Positions 12,143 to 21,060 of a DNA stretch of 43,104 nt are shown here, piece by piece. The notes under the pieces were generated by a model that saw only the letters and a list, made by a program, of their open reading frames with translations, was not told the DNA's origin and did no database searches. The first letter of the stretch is position 1. Every line of letters starts with the position of its first letter. The position numbers and the translations under genes are program-made. The stretch comes from Amanita rubescens (taxonomy: Eukaryota > Basidiomycota > Agaricomycetes > Agaricales > Amanitaceae): NCBI GenBank assembly GCA_015039365.1, contig WION01000449.1, forward strand, positions 1-43,104, written 5' to 3'.

Positions 12143-12159
12143 AATGACAAACTGTCATT
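12143..12159. promoter_or_regulatory. AATGACA-3-TGTCATT inverted repeat upstream of MFS copy 2
   Basis: Perfect 7-bp arms AATGACA and TGTCATT separated by AAC, about 150 bp upstream of the ATG at 12308. The same AATGACAAACTG core occurs upstream of MFS copy 3 (20895-20906). A transcription-factor site is an inference. Confidence 0.45.
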
Positions 12160-12227
12160 CCCTGTTCAAACGTTCATGGCTTATGCAGTCGACGTACATC
12201 CCATCAAGGCAGCAGTGCATTTTGCAT

Positions 12228-12270
12228 TTATATAATGGCCATTGGAGTCCTACAATGCAGATTGATATCT
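12228..12270 (+). promoter_or_regulatory. Conserved leader block with TATA-like element, MFS copy 2
   Basis: TATATAATGGCCATTGGAG followed by TACAATGCAGATTGAT. The same arrangement (GGCCAYTG.AGT, then TGCAGATTGA) lies at 20992-21027 and in degraded form at 26404-26443, upstream of copies 3 and 4. Likely core promoter and 5' leader retained after duplication. Confidence 0.5.
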
Positions 12271-12307
12271 TCAAGTTCCGCCTGACTCCTGACGTTCCGA
12301 ACGACCA

Positions 12308-14498
12308 ATGACAATGGACTCAATTCCCGACGCTCACCTAGCGATGAGCGAACGCAAGGAAAAGGCACCGGGCTTGCTCAAGTCCGTGGCACTGATTATC
12401 GCATGCACGCTGGTTATGATTGTCCATGTAAGTTTAACAGAGCTTATTTTTGATGAATCTAACGACGCGCATGGCAGACATCAAATATCTCAGCTGTCGG
12501 GACAGTGATACCCGTAATTGGCAATGAACTCGACATCCCACCGACAAGACAACAATGGGTGGTACGATCAAATTATTATTGTTTTGTTACATATAGTTAA
12601 CGCTAGAAAAATGTAAATCAGGTGTCAGGATATCCTCTAGGTTCCGCATGTCTCCTTGTTCTCTGCGGTCGTCTGGCGGATCTCTATGGAAGAAGGTTGG
12701 TATTCTTCGCAGGATCGATATGGCTTTTAGCATTCTCTCTTGGTTGTGGCTTTGCGAAAGGTAAGCCATCGTGTTGCTCATTGTCTGTTTGCTTTACTAA
12801 GGTCCTTTCTTAGATGGGTTGACGATATCTGTATTGCGAGGATTCCAAGGCGCAGGGGCAGCTGCTACGATACCCGCAACGGTGAATAGATAGAACGTCT
12901 TTCTGTCGTCAGCAAACTCATATGGCTTCCAGCTCGGTATTCTTGCCAACGCATTCCCAATCAGCACTGGAAGGCTGCGCTCGATAGCATTCGCGATCGT
13001 TGCAACAGGCGCACCTGTAGGAGTCTTCGCCGGCGTATTCTTCAGCGCTCTCTTGACACAACTGACCAAGTGAGTAGATTGTTAGCCCCTCGTTTTTATT
13101 AGTCTCACTGATATATACTTACTTTCAGGCACACATGGCGTTCGAGCTTCTTTTTCTCCACAGGGTTGACCGGTCTTTATCTCTTAATTGGCTTGTTTGT
13201 TGTTGATAAGGATGAACCATCAACGGAAAAGGATAAACGAGTGGATTGGCTCGGCGGCGCCCTGATTACAGTTGGCCTCGTTTTAATCATTTTTGTACTG
13301 GGGGAAGGCGAGATTGCGCCCAATAAATGGGCCACATCCTGTGAGTTATCCACCACGACATAACCTAATTTCGTTTGTCTGACATCACACGAGATATTAT
13401 TGCATGTCTGGTTCTCGGATGCGCTTTCGTCGGTCTTTTCTTACTGTGGCAGCGGTATCTCGAACGTATTAAGCATGACCCCAATGCGCAATACTCCAAG
13501 TGGACTCCACCTCCCCTTATGAACTTGTCCTTGTGGACTCGTGGAAATGGACGCTTCTCTGTGATCATGGTCATCGCTCTCATGACGTGGTGTGGTTTCG
13601 TAGGATGGAACATTTGGGCAACGGTATGAATTGGAGCGCTTCACTTTTCCACATAATCTCTAACTCATTTTCTATGATAGCTCTACTACGAGACTTACAT
13701 CGATCTCAAACCAATCTCCACCATGATTCGTTTCATACCCATGTTTATAACAAGTATCTCGCTCAATGTGGCCATAGCCTTCATTATACATCGTGTCCCC
13801 ATTGTCTGGCTTCTTGGTGACTATTCCTCTAAAATGCATGTCTTATGACTGCTAACCCGCTCCTCAGCAATCAGTACATTTATCACCGGTTGCGCACCCA
13901 TTCTCTTCGCAGTTATCATACCAAGCGCTCCATATTGGGCATTCGGCTTGCCTGCAGCTATCTGCTCAATTTTTGGCGCCGACTTCGTTTTCGCTTCTGG
14001 ATCCCTCTACGTCGCTAATATAGTAAAAGAAGACGAACAAGGTTTAGCATGTGGTTTGTTCCAGACAATGACTCAGGTAGATGCCATAATCCATGTACAT
14101 ACTCTGCTTGTTCACTGACGAGGTTACTAGATCGGGACCACCATCGTCATAACCGTGACCAACATTGTGTTTAATCGCGTTCTCGCACAGCAGTCCCGCA
14201 AGCAGGGTGTCGCGAATCCACCCAGATCCGCCCAATTGAAAGCTTTTCAAGCAGCGCAGTGGGTAAACTTTTGTTTCGCAATGATCGGTACGCAGTATTT
14301 CGTTTGTTTATGTAACACGTTATTTATCTCTTTTTCTTAGCAACAATACTTGCCATTATTTTCTTCAGACGTGTCGGCATCGTCGGAATGAAAGATGATG
14401 CTCCAGAACCTCAGCCTGACGATCAGAAACCTACTAGACAGTCTTCGTTGACTTTAACCCAGTCTCGAGATCTGGAGAAAATGTTGGACTATCCATAG
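12308..14498 (+). CDS. MFS transporter, tandem copy 2 (DHA2/ATR1-like)
   Basis: Multi-pass membrane transporter of the major facilitator superfamily, most like the fungal 14-TM drug:H+ antiporter group. Starts MTMDSIPDAHLAMSERKEK. Motif A is CGRLADLYGRRLVF; a TM4-5 segment reads LRGFQGAGAAATIPA; the loop VDWLGGALITVGL and the cytosolic KWTPPPLMNLSLWTRGNG are as in the other copies. I could follow the 11-exon structure through its donors and acceptors without a frame break, ending LEKMLDYP at 14498. Compared with copy 4 it lacks about ten residues in the exon-10 loop (QSRKQGVANPPRS). Substrate unknown. Inverted TGTCATT repeat and conserved leader lie upstream. Confidence 0.85.
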
Positions 14499-15079
14499 TT
14501 CGAATCCCAGCCCTCATCATCCGATTCCTCTCTGCCCGCAACGTCTACCACTTCTTTATCGGGCTCAGAGTTGCATTGCAGTAGCGGAGAGGGAAATTAT
14601 ACACTTTCAGCGTGCAAGGCCACTATCGGGTACGCGAGATAGCAAAGTCTTCTCAACATGCTTGATGTGAGCTGTAGCGGCACACTGAAGTTTTTCCTTT
14701 TTTTAATCCTTGTTTAGACCCGGGTTGGCGCTAGTAGCGCATGGTAGAGCATAGTCGCTTTTAGAGTACACATTGTAATATACGCGTGCTTTGTCTTCAT
14801 TGTGCGTGTGGAGTTCATGTTGGTGATTATAGCGTGTGGCGCCGCCACCATGCGGTCGCCGTGTGCTGTCCATCGTTACCTCGCTCTGCTCTCCCCTTTC
14901 CCTCCCGCCTCCGCCTCTCTCCGTTCTGGTCTTCCGCCACCTCTGTTTCCGAGTATTACCCAACTGCGTATATCTCCTCTGTTATATGTGTCCCATTCCT
15001 CTTCTACATTGCCCGCTCGTTATTTATTTTTCAGTTCGAATAGGTCGCGAGTCTACAATGGGCACATAAACTAGAACTT
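14499..15079. other. 3' flank of MFS copy 2 plus a MITE-like fragment
   Basis: The first ~190 bp match the 3' flank of MFS copy 3 (23450-23730), including TTTATCGGGCTCAG, GTAGCGGAGAGGGAA and ACACTTTCAGCGTGCAAGG. Bases 14731-14835 match the insertion in the copy-3 intron. A pyrimidine-rich run follows at 14880-14960. No gene seen. Confidence 0.5.
14731..14835 (+). mobile_element. Partial relative of the MITE-like element in MFS copy 3
   Basis: Begins CTAGTAGCGCATGG then AGCATAGTCG and continues through CTTTGTCTTCAT, CGTGTGGAGTT and GTTGGTGATTATAGCGTGTGG, all in the same order as 21520-21645. The right end (the GCTATGCTCATGCGC terminus) is absent, so this copy is truncated. Confidence 0.55.
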
Positions 15080-15998
15080 CCCTAACCACCCCATCGAGAA
15101 TTAGATTTTCGGCTACCTCTTGGGTCTACAGGGTCTTGTGCACCAATAGAAGAGACATATTTCTAGACGTTTTCTTCCGCCGTGCCAGTCCAGCTCATGG
15201 CTTAACATGGCAGGCTTTCCACGACGGCATGACACGCGCCGCCGCGAGGATATCAACGACGACGCCTGCGTTCAGCGCTACTGTACGTTGTGCCGTCGTC
15301 ATAGGGTGAAACGGGCAGCTGTGCTTGCGCAGGTCCGTGGATGTGGTTGGGTAGTGGGCGGTCACGTCTGAAGGAATCTGAGGCGTTGTCGAACGCTTCC
15401 TTCGACAAGATCCAGTCTTGCCAAGGTATGTCATCGGGGACGGTTGGAACAACAGGTTGAATTCACGGACGCACATCTCGTGGATTATGAATAGGGCGCA
15501 TATGTCAAGGGGGATAGCTTTACTGTGGAATGGCTGAAGATACTCGTGACCGGAGTAGTTGATAAACACGGATTCAGAGCCTTATATTGTAAGTCAAAAC
15601 GGCGTTTGAGCCCCTGAGGCTAATGTGGGACACAGTGGGAGGGCCTCAAGGGCCGCGGTTGGATCCCTACGCAGGCCAAAGATCTACCCCGTCATGAACC
15701 GCGCGATCTCATCATGGCCGATTCGATTCATATGGTTTCTTCATCTGTTTTTTTCCAGACGTGCGATTGATTCAGCTTTGATTCAGGCCAGGGAACAGAT
15801 TCACAAGTTCGTGATAACGTAGCAATGCTCAATCCCACTACCATAATTCCCACAGAAGACGCAGCAACACAGTCCGAGGGTCTCGGTGATTTAATCCAGT
15901 GCGGAATGCGGTGGTCGTCGACAAAACCGAAAAATCACGGTCTGTATCCAGGGGGTGATGCACCTGAATGGAGAGGAATTTCGAACGTGCCATGATGG
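15080..15998 (-). pseudogene. HNH-endonuclease-family gene remnant with an internal inversion
   Basis: Degraded paralogue of the HNH gene at 24178-25148. Three blocks align. On the minus strand, 15998-15814 matches the 5' part (ATG at 15993, through TTAAATC and GAGCATTGCTAC). On the plus strand, 15570-15813 matches the middle part: DSEP segment, its intron, then GRGWIPTQAKDLPRHEPRD. On the minus strand again, 15569-15080 matches the 3' part: VFINYSGHEYLQPFHSKAI, then LNAGVVVDILAAARVMPSWK and the 3' flank. The first and last blocks are in gene order on one strand and the middle is flipped in place. Several frame breaks are also present. It cannot encode the family's full product, whose HNH metal site lies partly in the inverted block. 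Confidence 0.8.
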
Positions 15999-16000
15999 TT

Positions 16001-16363
16001 ATAGTTATCTATAAAGAACGAGCCGAAACGGAGGGCCGAAGGCGAAACGCGCCATAAGTAGTGGCGAGTGATAGGACGTTCGTAACGGTAACGTATTCAT
16101 GTTGCTGATCCTCAAACATTGTTGAAGGCTATCTTGCCAATGCCATCCAAATGGCCTCCTTGTCAGGACCAGTTAACAATAAATGAACACCTATACCCTC
16201 AAAGACAAGAGATACACAGTCTTTATGCCCATTCAAGTAAACCCCTTTCGCCGCTTGTTCATCAGATCATGGCATCTCTCCAGTATATTGGCTGTGACAC
16301 AGAAAATCATGACTCGAGAGTATTTCTGTGGCATTGACATCCGGTCCCCTCCAATCAGTGCTT
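16001..16363. other. Intergenic, no gene recognised
   Basis: Separates the 5' end of the HNH remnant from the stop of the aaRS-like gene. A short stretch near 16028-16070 (GTGGCGAGTGAYAGGACG) recurs at 20680-20705; nothing else found. Confidence 0.3.
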
Positions 16364-17569
16364 CTAATCCTCCCCTTCGGTATCGGTGTAGAGCCTGTGG
16401 ATATACTCGATACTGTATGACCTCGTGAAGAGATGCATGGGTTCATCGATCCACTTTGACACCTCGCGGAATATGATCGCAGGATCTCGATCGAGGACTT
16501 TCATCCTCGCAAAGGACAACAAATAGTCGACGCCTTGGTCCTGCAGGTACTGATAGGCACCTTGCTTGACGTAGAGGGACTTGGAGAGCTTCGACCCCGC
16601 CCAGTCGGTAAGGAGTGGGCTAAAAACGGTGACCGGGGGATCCATCTTCGTCGTACCGCCGTGTACGTGTACGACGGGCCGGAGTTGTGGGTAATTAAAG
16701 ACCATGTGTCTCCAGGGCCTGAAGAACATGTCCTCTTGATATGTCCCCGCGTAGTCGGAGCCAGTGACGCGCATGTGAATGGTGTTTGTGTCCATGCCCC
16801 AAACGAGGTTACGGATGAGGTTGCGCAGCGGGGTGTTGTACTCGAGGCGAGTGCATTCGACGGGATTGTCGAGCCAGATGGAATGTCTGCCATGACGGGG
16901 ACAGAGGAAGGTGATGCGACTCTCATCGGCGTAGTATTCGTTGAACTCGCCGATTTTATCTGTCAGTCCGCACCCCTCGTGTGGGCACGCAGCACGGAGA
17001 GGCAATTTCCTGTTTTTCGGCGATAACATTGGCCCGACGACCTCCCGCTCCGCGACGATGGCACGGACGACGACAGAAATATCCGACTGGCTGTTCAGGT
17101 CTTTCTGGAAGGTGCGCGTCCAGCGAACGTCACCAGCGAGCTTCGAAAACTTGTCCATGATCTCGGAATAGTCGCCCATGTACTCCTCCATCCGCCCCGA
17201 GCACTTGTGGCTCCTTTGGTAGCCCTGCGGCACATCTTCTGCCTCGTTGTCGGGGGCGGAGTCGACAAAGTCGAGCGATATGGCTATGTCCATTAAGGGG
17301 CACAGCTCCAGGAGCGCCCTGACGAAGGCGAAGCCCAGCGCGAAGCAGATGAGCGTCCCCGCATGGGGTGAGTTGTTCGGTTGAGTGCCGAGGTGGACAA
17401 TCACGGGTTTACGGTCCAAATTCGCGACGATCTCCCGGTCAGTCGTTGAAACGCCCGCGTATCGTAGCTGGGAAAGAAGAAATACAGTTTTGTCCTGGTA
17501 GTAGTATGCAGCGGCCCCAAGTGGATGATGGACTGCGTTGTCGTGCTTCATCTTGGCCTGGGCGAGCAA
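16364..17569 (-). CDS. Class I aminoacyl-tRNA-synthetase-like protein (LysRS-I-type catalytic core)
   Basis: Intronless minus-strand ORF of 401 residues. It has the two signatures of class I nucleotidyltransferase Rossmann cores: a HIGH-like PNNSPHAGTL (HAGT at residues 69-72, after VIVHLGTQ) and a KMSKS-like GSKLSKSLYV (327-331). Between them lies a probable zinc ribbon with C195, C200, C223 and H226 (ACPHEGCGL, then FLCPRHGRH), and VTGSDYAGTYQED at 269-281. The order, and the segment NEAEDVPQGY, recall archaeal class I lysyl-tRNA synthetases, but little sequence remains after KLSKS (about 70 residues), too short for the usual anticodon-binding helical domain. It could be a freestanding amino-acid-activating enzyme, or a synthetase paralogue. 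Codons are more GC-rich than in neighbouring genes. An ATG at 17551 is an alternative start. Divergent from the ASCH gene at 17873. Confidence 0.75.
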   Translation of the reverse strand: MLAQAKMKHDNAVHHPLGAAAYYYQDKTVFLLSQLRYAGVSTTDREIVANLDRKPVIVHLGTQPNNSPHAGTLICFALGFAFVRALLELCPLMDIAISLDFVDSAPDNEAEDVPQGYQRSHKCSGRMEEYMGDYSEIMDKFSKLAGDVRWTRTFQKDLNSQSDISVVVRAIVAEREVVGPMLSPKNRKLPLRAACPHEGCGLTDKIGEFNEYYADESRITFLCPRHGRHSIWLDNPVECTRLEYNTPLRNLIRNLVWGMDTNTIHMRVTGSDYAGTYQEDMFFRPWRHMVFNYPQLRPVVHVHGGTTKMDPPVTVFSPLLTDWAGSKLSKSLYVKQGAYQYLQDQGVDYLLSFARMKVLDRDPAIIFREVSKWIDEPMHLFTRSYSIEYIHRLYTDTEGED

Positions 17570-17872
17570 TCTGATATGGGATGAAAACTAACTTGAAGAG
17601 TCTCACAATAATAATCGGGAAAGTGACTATGTTATAGATTTATGTAATACTAATAATAACTTTTGGAGATGGCCATGTAGATCCCACGCTCAGGTGACCG
17701 CGAGATCAGATTCTCGCTTGCGGATTGCGCGTTCCAACACAAGGAACTGATTAAAGCAGGTAATATTTCCCCCTGCGCTAACCGGCTATCTCTGAGCAGT
17801 TCTACAGACTTTGGGCAGGCAGTGTGTCCACATCTCAGAATACACCGTATACACACCACGATCCGTTGTCTT
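17570..17872. promoter_or_regulatory. Shared divergent promoter region of aaRS-like and ASCH genes
   Basis: About 300 bp between the two starts, AT-rich near 17600-17660 (AATAATAATAAC). No specific site is identified. A single bidirectional promoter is inferred from geometry only. Confidence 0.4.
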
Positions 17873-18482
17873 ATGCCCGCCACTAGAACTTCCCCCCGCA
17901 AAGCCCCCCAAACAATTCAACTGACCCTCACAGGCAAACCCGCCCCTGCAATGAATCCAAGGAATAGAAAGGGAAAGGCTTCCACAAGCCGCGTTTTCAC
18001 CGATGTCGTCCTTACCATCAAGCCCGAGTTCGTCAAACTACTCGCGGCCCAAACAAAGAATCATGAATATCGCAAATATAAGCTGCGAGATACAGTCGAG
18101 AGAATATGGCTATACGAGACCGCACCCACTTCGGCCATCACGTCCGTCCCGTCCCCTCTTTCTTCCTATTCCCGGCTGATTGGCTACCTGAAATCCCTCA
18201 CCTTCCTCGGGCCTTGCACACAGGCATATCATAGGTGTCGGTGCACCCCGTGTCCCCGGAGAAGTGAACGATCCATCGGGCATAGGTAACGACGAGTTTG
18301 ATGCTGGACAGAAAGTGTCCAAGTATGGATACCCTGTGAAAGGAATGTATCGCCTTCCAAAGCCTCTTACCTCGGCGGCATTGAAGGAGCGGTACGGCAT
18401 CTCCCCACCTCAGGGATATATGTATGCGCCAGAGGCGCTGGTGCAGGGCGAGCCCCTGAACGCCATGGAGGTTCTTTACTAG
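17873..18482 (+). CDS. ASCH/PUA-like domain protein
   Basis: Two exons, 17873-18141 and 18224-18482 (82-nt intron, donor GTCCGT, acceptor CACACAG), giving 175 residues in phase. The basic N-terminus (SPRK, NPRNRKGKASTSR) precedes DVVLTIKPEFVKLLAAQTKN, HEYRKYKLRD, ERIWLYETAPTSAIT, then HIIGVGAPRVPGEVNDPSG, IGNDEFDAG, VKGMYRLPKPL and PPQGYMYAPEALV. The pattern (IKP..., E[YF]R, RIW-Y--APTS-I, G-GN-EF, YRL--P) is that of fungal ASCH-domain proteins, a PUA-like beta-barrel fold related to RNA-binding domains. A longer start with a non-ATG codon at 17822 is not favoured. Its molecular role is not established; the position opposite an aaRS-like gene hints at RNA-linked chemistry. Confidence 0.65.
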
Positions 18483-19073
18483 ACATTCGCTCGAGAGCTC
18501 CGGTCTAAAAACCACTCTCACCATTGAAAGTGTTGGAATTTGGATGGTCATGGATAATTACAGTTGATATTAGTTAATATACGAGGGCGCGAGAGTGAGT
18601 GAGCGATTGTCTAGGGGCGAGCGCGTTATTATTAGTGACACTATTTTTTCCGAGGCCTGAAAGGACTCGGTCTTATAGGCAGCTATGTCCGGGGAACGAA
18701 ACGGGTATATGCTATCCAAATGCTGAAACGGCAAAAGCCGACGTATGCAGCGGCATTTTCGAACGGCGAGACCGTACTTATATGCTATTCCCGGTCAGGT
18801 TACGCTTAAACCGACGTACGCGCTTGAACCCGACGAACTGCACGAACTGATTGAGGCTCCGCCTGAGGCTTGATGTTGGACGTCAGTGAGCGCGTCCTGG
18901 TCGTCTGTCCTTGCATTTCTATCAAATTATTCGTATCTAGTTCGCTATTTGCTTCGTTAGCACTTACGGTGCTTTCCTGGATAGATATGGGCCTAGCAGA
19001 CCTACATACACCTTGATAATCAGATCTCATTTGTCGATATTTTTAAAAAAAGGAATTCGAACTGCAAGGGCAT
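18483..19073. other. Convergent intergenic region, no gene recognised
   Basis: Holds the 3' ends of the plus-strand ASCH gene and the minus-strand hydrolase. Short open frames here show no family features. Confidence 0.35.
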
Positions 19074-20138
19074 TTAGATTAACCCATCTTTCATTCTTGT
19101 TTCAATACCTTGTCCACAAGGGGCTGCACCGCACCTCGAGATCCAGTTAACAATCTCCTGTGCCCATTCTTCGCCTACATCAGTGCTCAGGGCAAGGATC
19201 GAACTGATATGGTCATGTCCTTGCAGTGTAAAATCCTCCAGAACACCTCCCTTCTCTCGAAACAACTTTGAAAATGCCCTGGCACTGCCCTTTATGCGCC
19301 GAGGTTCATTCTCGCCTATTATATTTCGAATAGGAGGCAAGACGGTGATGTGCCCGCCGGTCCCAGCGCGACGAAGCAAACCGAGCGGCTGATTTAGAGC
19401 GATGTTTCGGACACTGCCATAGTACTGAGTAGCCGCGCTTCGGAATTCCGACATCTTCCCTCCAGGTATCTCATAAGGCACACCTATCAGCACGACACCA
19501 CGAAGTGCTTGTCTCAGCTGTAGCTGGAATAGGTGAGGAAGAAGTAACATGTTGGCAATATGTATCCCACCCGCCGAGTGCCCGAGGACGTAAATCTGAG
19601 TAGGGTCGCCCTCGGACACATGTTCGATCACCCACAATAGGGCGTCGCGAACGTCTTCCGCACCTTGCGGAAAGACAGCGTTGGGAACAAGACGATAGTC
19701 CGCGATGACCGCAAGCACCCCCCTCGATGCAAAATAGGCGCCCAAGTTGTTGTGAACCAAGTACTGAGGCGGGGAGCTGCGGGATCCATGGATTAAACTG
19801 CCACCGTGAAAGAAAACGACTATGGGCGGTCGGGAGTCGCCTACAGCCTGAGCGGACCCGCCGGATGATGGTGGATAATAAACGTCAAGCTGAAATTGCA
19901 TGAAAAGCTCGGTTCTATGAATTTCTTGACCTGTGACTAACCTGATGAGCATCAGTAGAACCGTAAGCGTACGTCGCACGCTTGATGGCGTTAATTGAAG
20001 TTCGCTTGGCCCCGAGTAAAGGGTAAGCTGGAGTAGTAATATACCGGATTTAGTAATTGAACGTAAAAGCAAAGAAGAAAAGAAATGCTGACTTGGGTCA
20101 ACGATGTCTTTAATGTTCAGTCGAGAAGTATGCGGCAT
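19074..20138 (-). CDS. Alpha/beta-hydrolase (esterase/formamidase-like, BD-FAE type)
   Basis: Three minus-strand exons, 20138-20093, 20027-19942 and 19889-19074 (introns of 65 and 52 nt), give a 315-residue protein starting MPHTSRLNIKDIVDP. Features: YGSTDAHQLDVYYPP at 37-51; oxyanion-hole FFHGGSLIHGS with HGG at 72-74; VIADYRLVPNAVFPQGAEDV; nucleophile elbow VLGHSAGG (Ser149); late GENEP region in the acid position and GHDHIS supplying the histidine. This is the layout of small-molecule esterases such as BD-FAE and kynurenine formamidase. No signal peptide is evident, so probably cytosolic. The substrate cannot be told from sequence. It sits in the accessory region between MFS copies 2 and 3, which makes a role in modifying an exported compound possible but unproven. 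Confidence 0.85.
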   Translation of the reverse strand: MPHTSRLNIKDIVDPSQHFFSSLLLRSITKSGILLLQLTLYSGPSELQLTPSSVRRTLTVLLMLIRLVTGQEIHRTELFMQFQLDVYYPPSSGGSAQAVGDSRPPIVVFFHGGSLIHGSRSSPPQYLVHNNLGAYFASRGVLAVIADYRLVPNAVFPQGAEDVRDALLWVIEHVSEGDPTQIYVLGHSAGGIHIANMLLLPHLFQLQLRQALRGVVLIGVPYEIPGGKMSEFRSAATQYYGSVRNIALNQPLGLLRRAGTGGHITVLPPIRNIIGENEPRRIKGSARAFSKLFREKGGVLEDFTLQGHDHISSILALSTDVGEEWAQEIVNWISRCGAAPCGQGIETRMKDGLI

Positions 20139-20883
20139 GATGTAGACGTGGCACTGGCAGGTACAATAATAACTTTGCCACTGGCAGTGAGTTGTGTGGT
20201 CAACAGTACTATATATATATGTAATATGTTTAATTTTCTCAGGTTGTTCATGAGCTTGCCTATTTATCCGATATATATTCCCAGAAGAGCCAATAGCAGA
20301 TCCTACAACTATGCGAAGGCTTCTTTGGATATTGTGGGGGATGATCATAAAGTGGCCCCGACGACTCCTCAAGGCGTCATCGACAAGCTGATGCGTCGTG
20401 CAAAACTCATATACCCCCCACTACGCCCTCCGTTATAGCCACAGTATGCCTTTACCCAACGTTTTGGACACATGGGCGATCAACGAGGACTACGCGCATC
20501 TAATCATGGAAAGAGTCGAAGGCGTGCGATCTATTCTGCACACAGAAGAGAACCATCGCTCATGAGTTAGCGATCGTCGACCAAATGAGGGCTATTGTAG
20601 TACCCCGGTCCCACAATTATGGCACCACTGGCATCTGTTGAAGGCGGCACGTTTCGCGAGGGCCGTTTTGACGACAGCCACGCCGAGTGGCGAGTGACAG
20701 GACGCGGGGTGTGGGGGGAAAAAACTGTATATATCACTTCATTATGCTTACGCCTATACAAGTCATGCATAGTCATGCTAGTCATGCCTTGTCAGCTTGA
20801 GCGCTTCGATCCCACATGGTCGGCACGTGCATGATCACAATGACACCTGAATAGAACGATATACTCACAAGGACTAATCTCTC

Positions 20884-20902
20884 TTGTCATTGAGAATGAC
20901 AA
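20884..20902. promoter_or_regulatory. TTGTCATT-3-AATGACAA palindrome upstream of MFS copy 3
   Basis: Perfect 8-bp arms with spacer GAG. Shares the TGTCATT/AATGACA arms of the repeat upstream of copy 2, in the opposite order. Confidence 0.45.
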
Positions 20903-20943
20903 ACTGACATGTGAATGCACTGCATTAACATGTCAATTTGTCA
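20897..20943. repeat. 16-bp inverted repeat with 15-nt loop upstream of MFS copy 3
   Basis: Left arm TGACAAACTGACATGT (20897-20912) and right arm ACATGTCAATTTGTCA (20928-20943) pair at 15 of 16 positions. It overlaps the palindrome at 20884-20902, so two alternative foldings share the left arm. Confidence 0.6.
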
Positions 20944-20980
20944 ATTACTTCTGTATGCCAGCCACCAAAACAGAAGTAAT
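20944..20980. repeat. Perfect 10-bp inverted repeat upstream of MFS copy 3
   Basis: ATTACTTCTG (20944-20953) and CAGAAGTAAT (20971-20980) are exact reverse complements around a 17-nt loop. It abuts the 16-bp inverted repeat without a gap. Confidence 0.6.
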
Positions 20981-21060
20981 TTTTGCACTTAATGGCCACT
21001 GAAGTCGTATGATGCAGATTGATCCCTTCTTCCACGGACTCCTGAGGTATCGAGCGGCCA

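Larger units (their letters stand above)
11259..12307. other. Intergenic between MFS copies 1 and 2
   Basis: About 1 kb without recognised coding sequence. The last 170 bp contain the inverted repeat at 12143-12159 and the leader block at 12228-12270 shared with other MFS copies. Confidence 0.4.
20139..21060. other. Divergent intergenic region with clustered inverted repeats
   Basis: Between the hydrolase start and MFS copy 3. It contains a TATATATATAT run near 20210, three inverted repeats at 20884-20980 and the conserved MFS leader at 20992-21027. No coding sequence recognised. Confidence 0.45.

Noticed and set aside
14496..14510. GTTCGAATCCC, a tRNA B-box-like string
   Set aside because: It directly follows the MFS copy 2 stop, and no matching A box or cloverleaf could be found upstream.
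14786..15074. Three overlapping plus-strand ORFs in a C/T-rich stretch
   Set aside because: They arise from pyrimidine-rich DNA (CTCCC/CCGCC runs) in three frames at once, a sign of composition rather than coding.
16501..17026. Long ORFs in other frames across the aaRS-like gene
   Set aside because: GC-rich shadows of the 401-codon gene; they lack any conserved motif.
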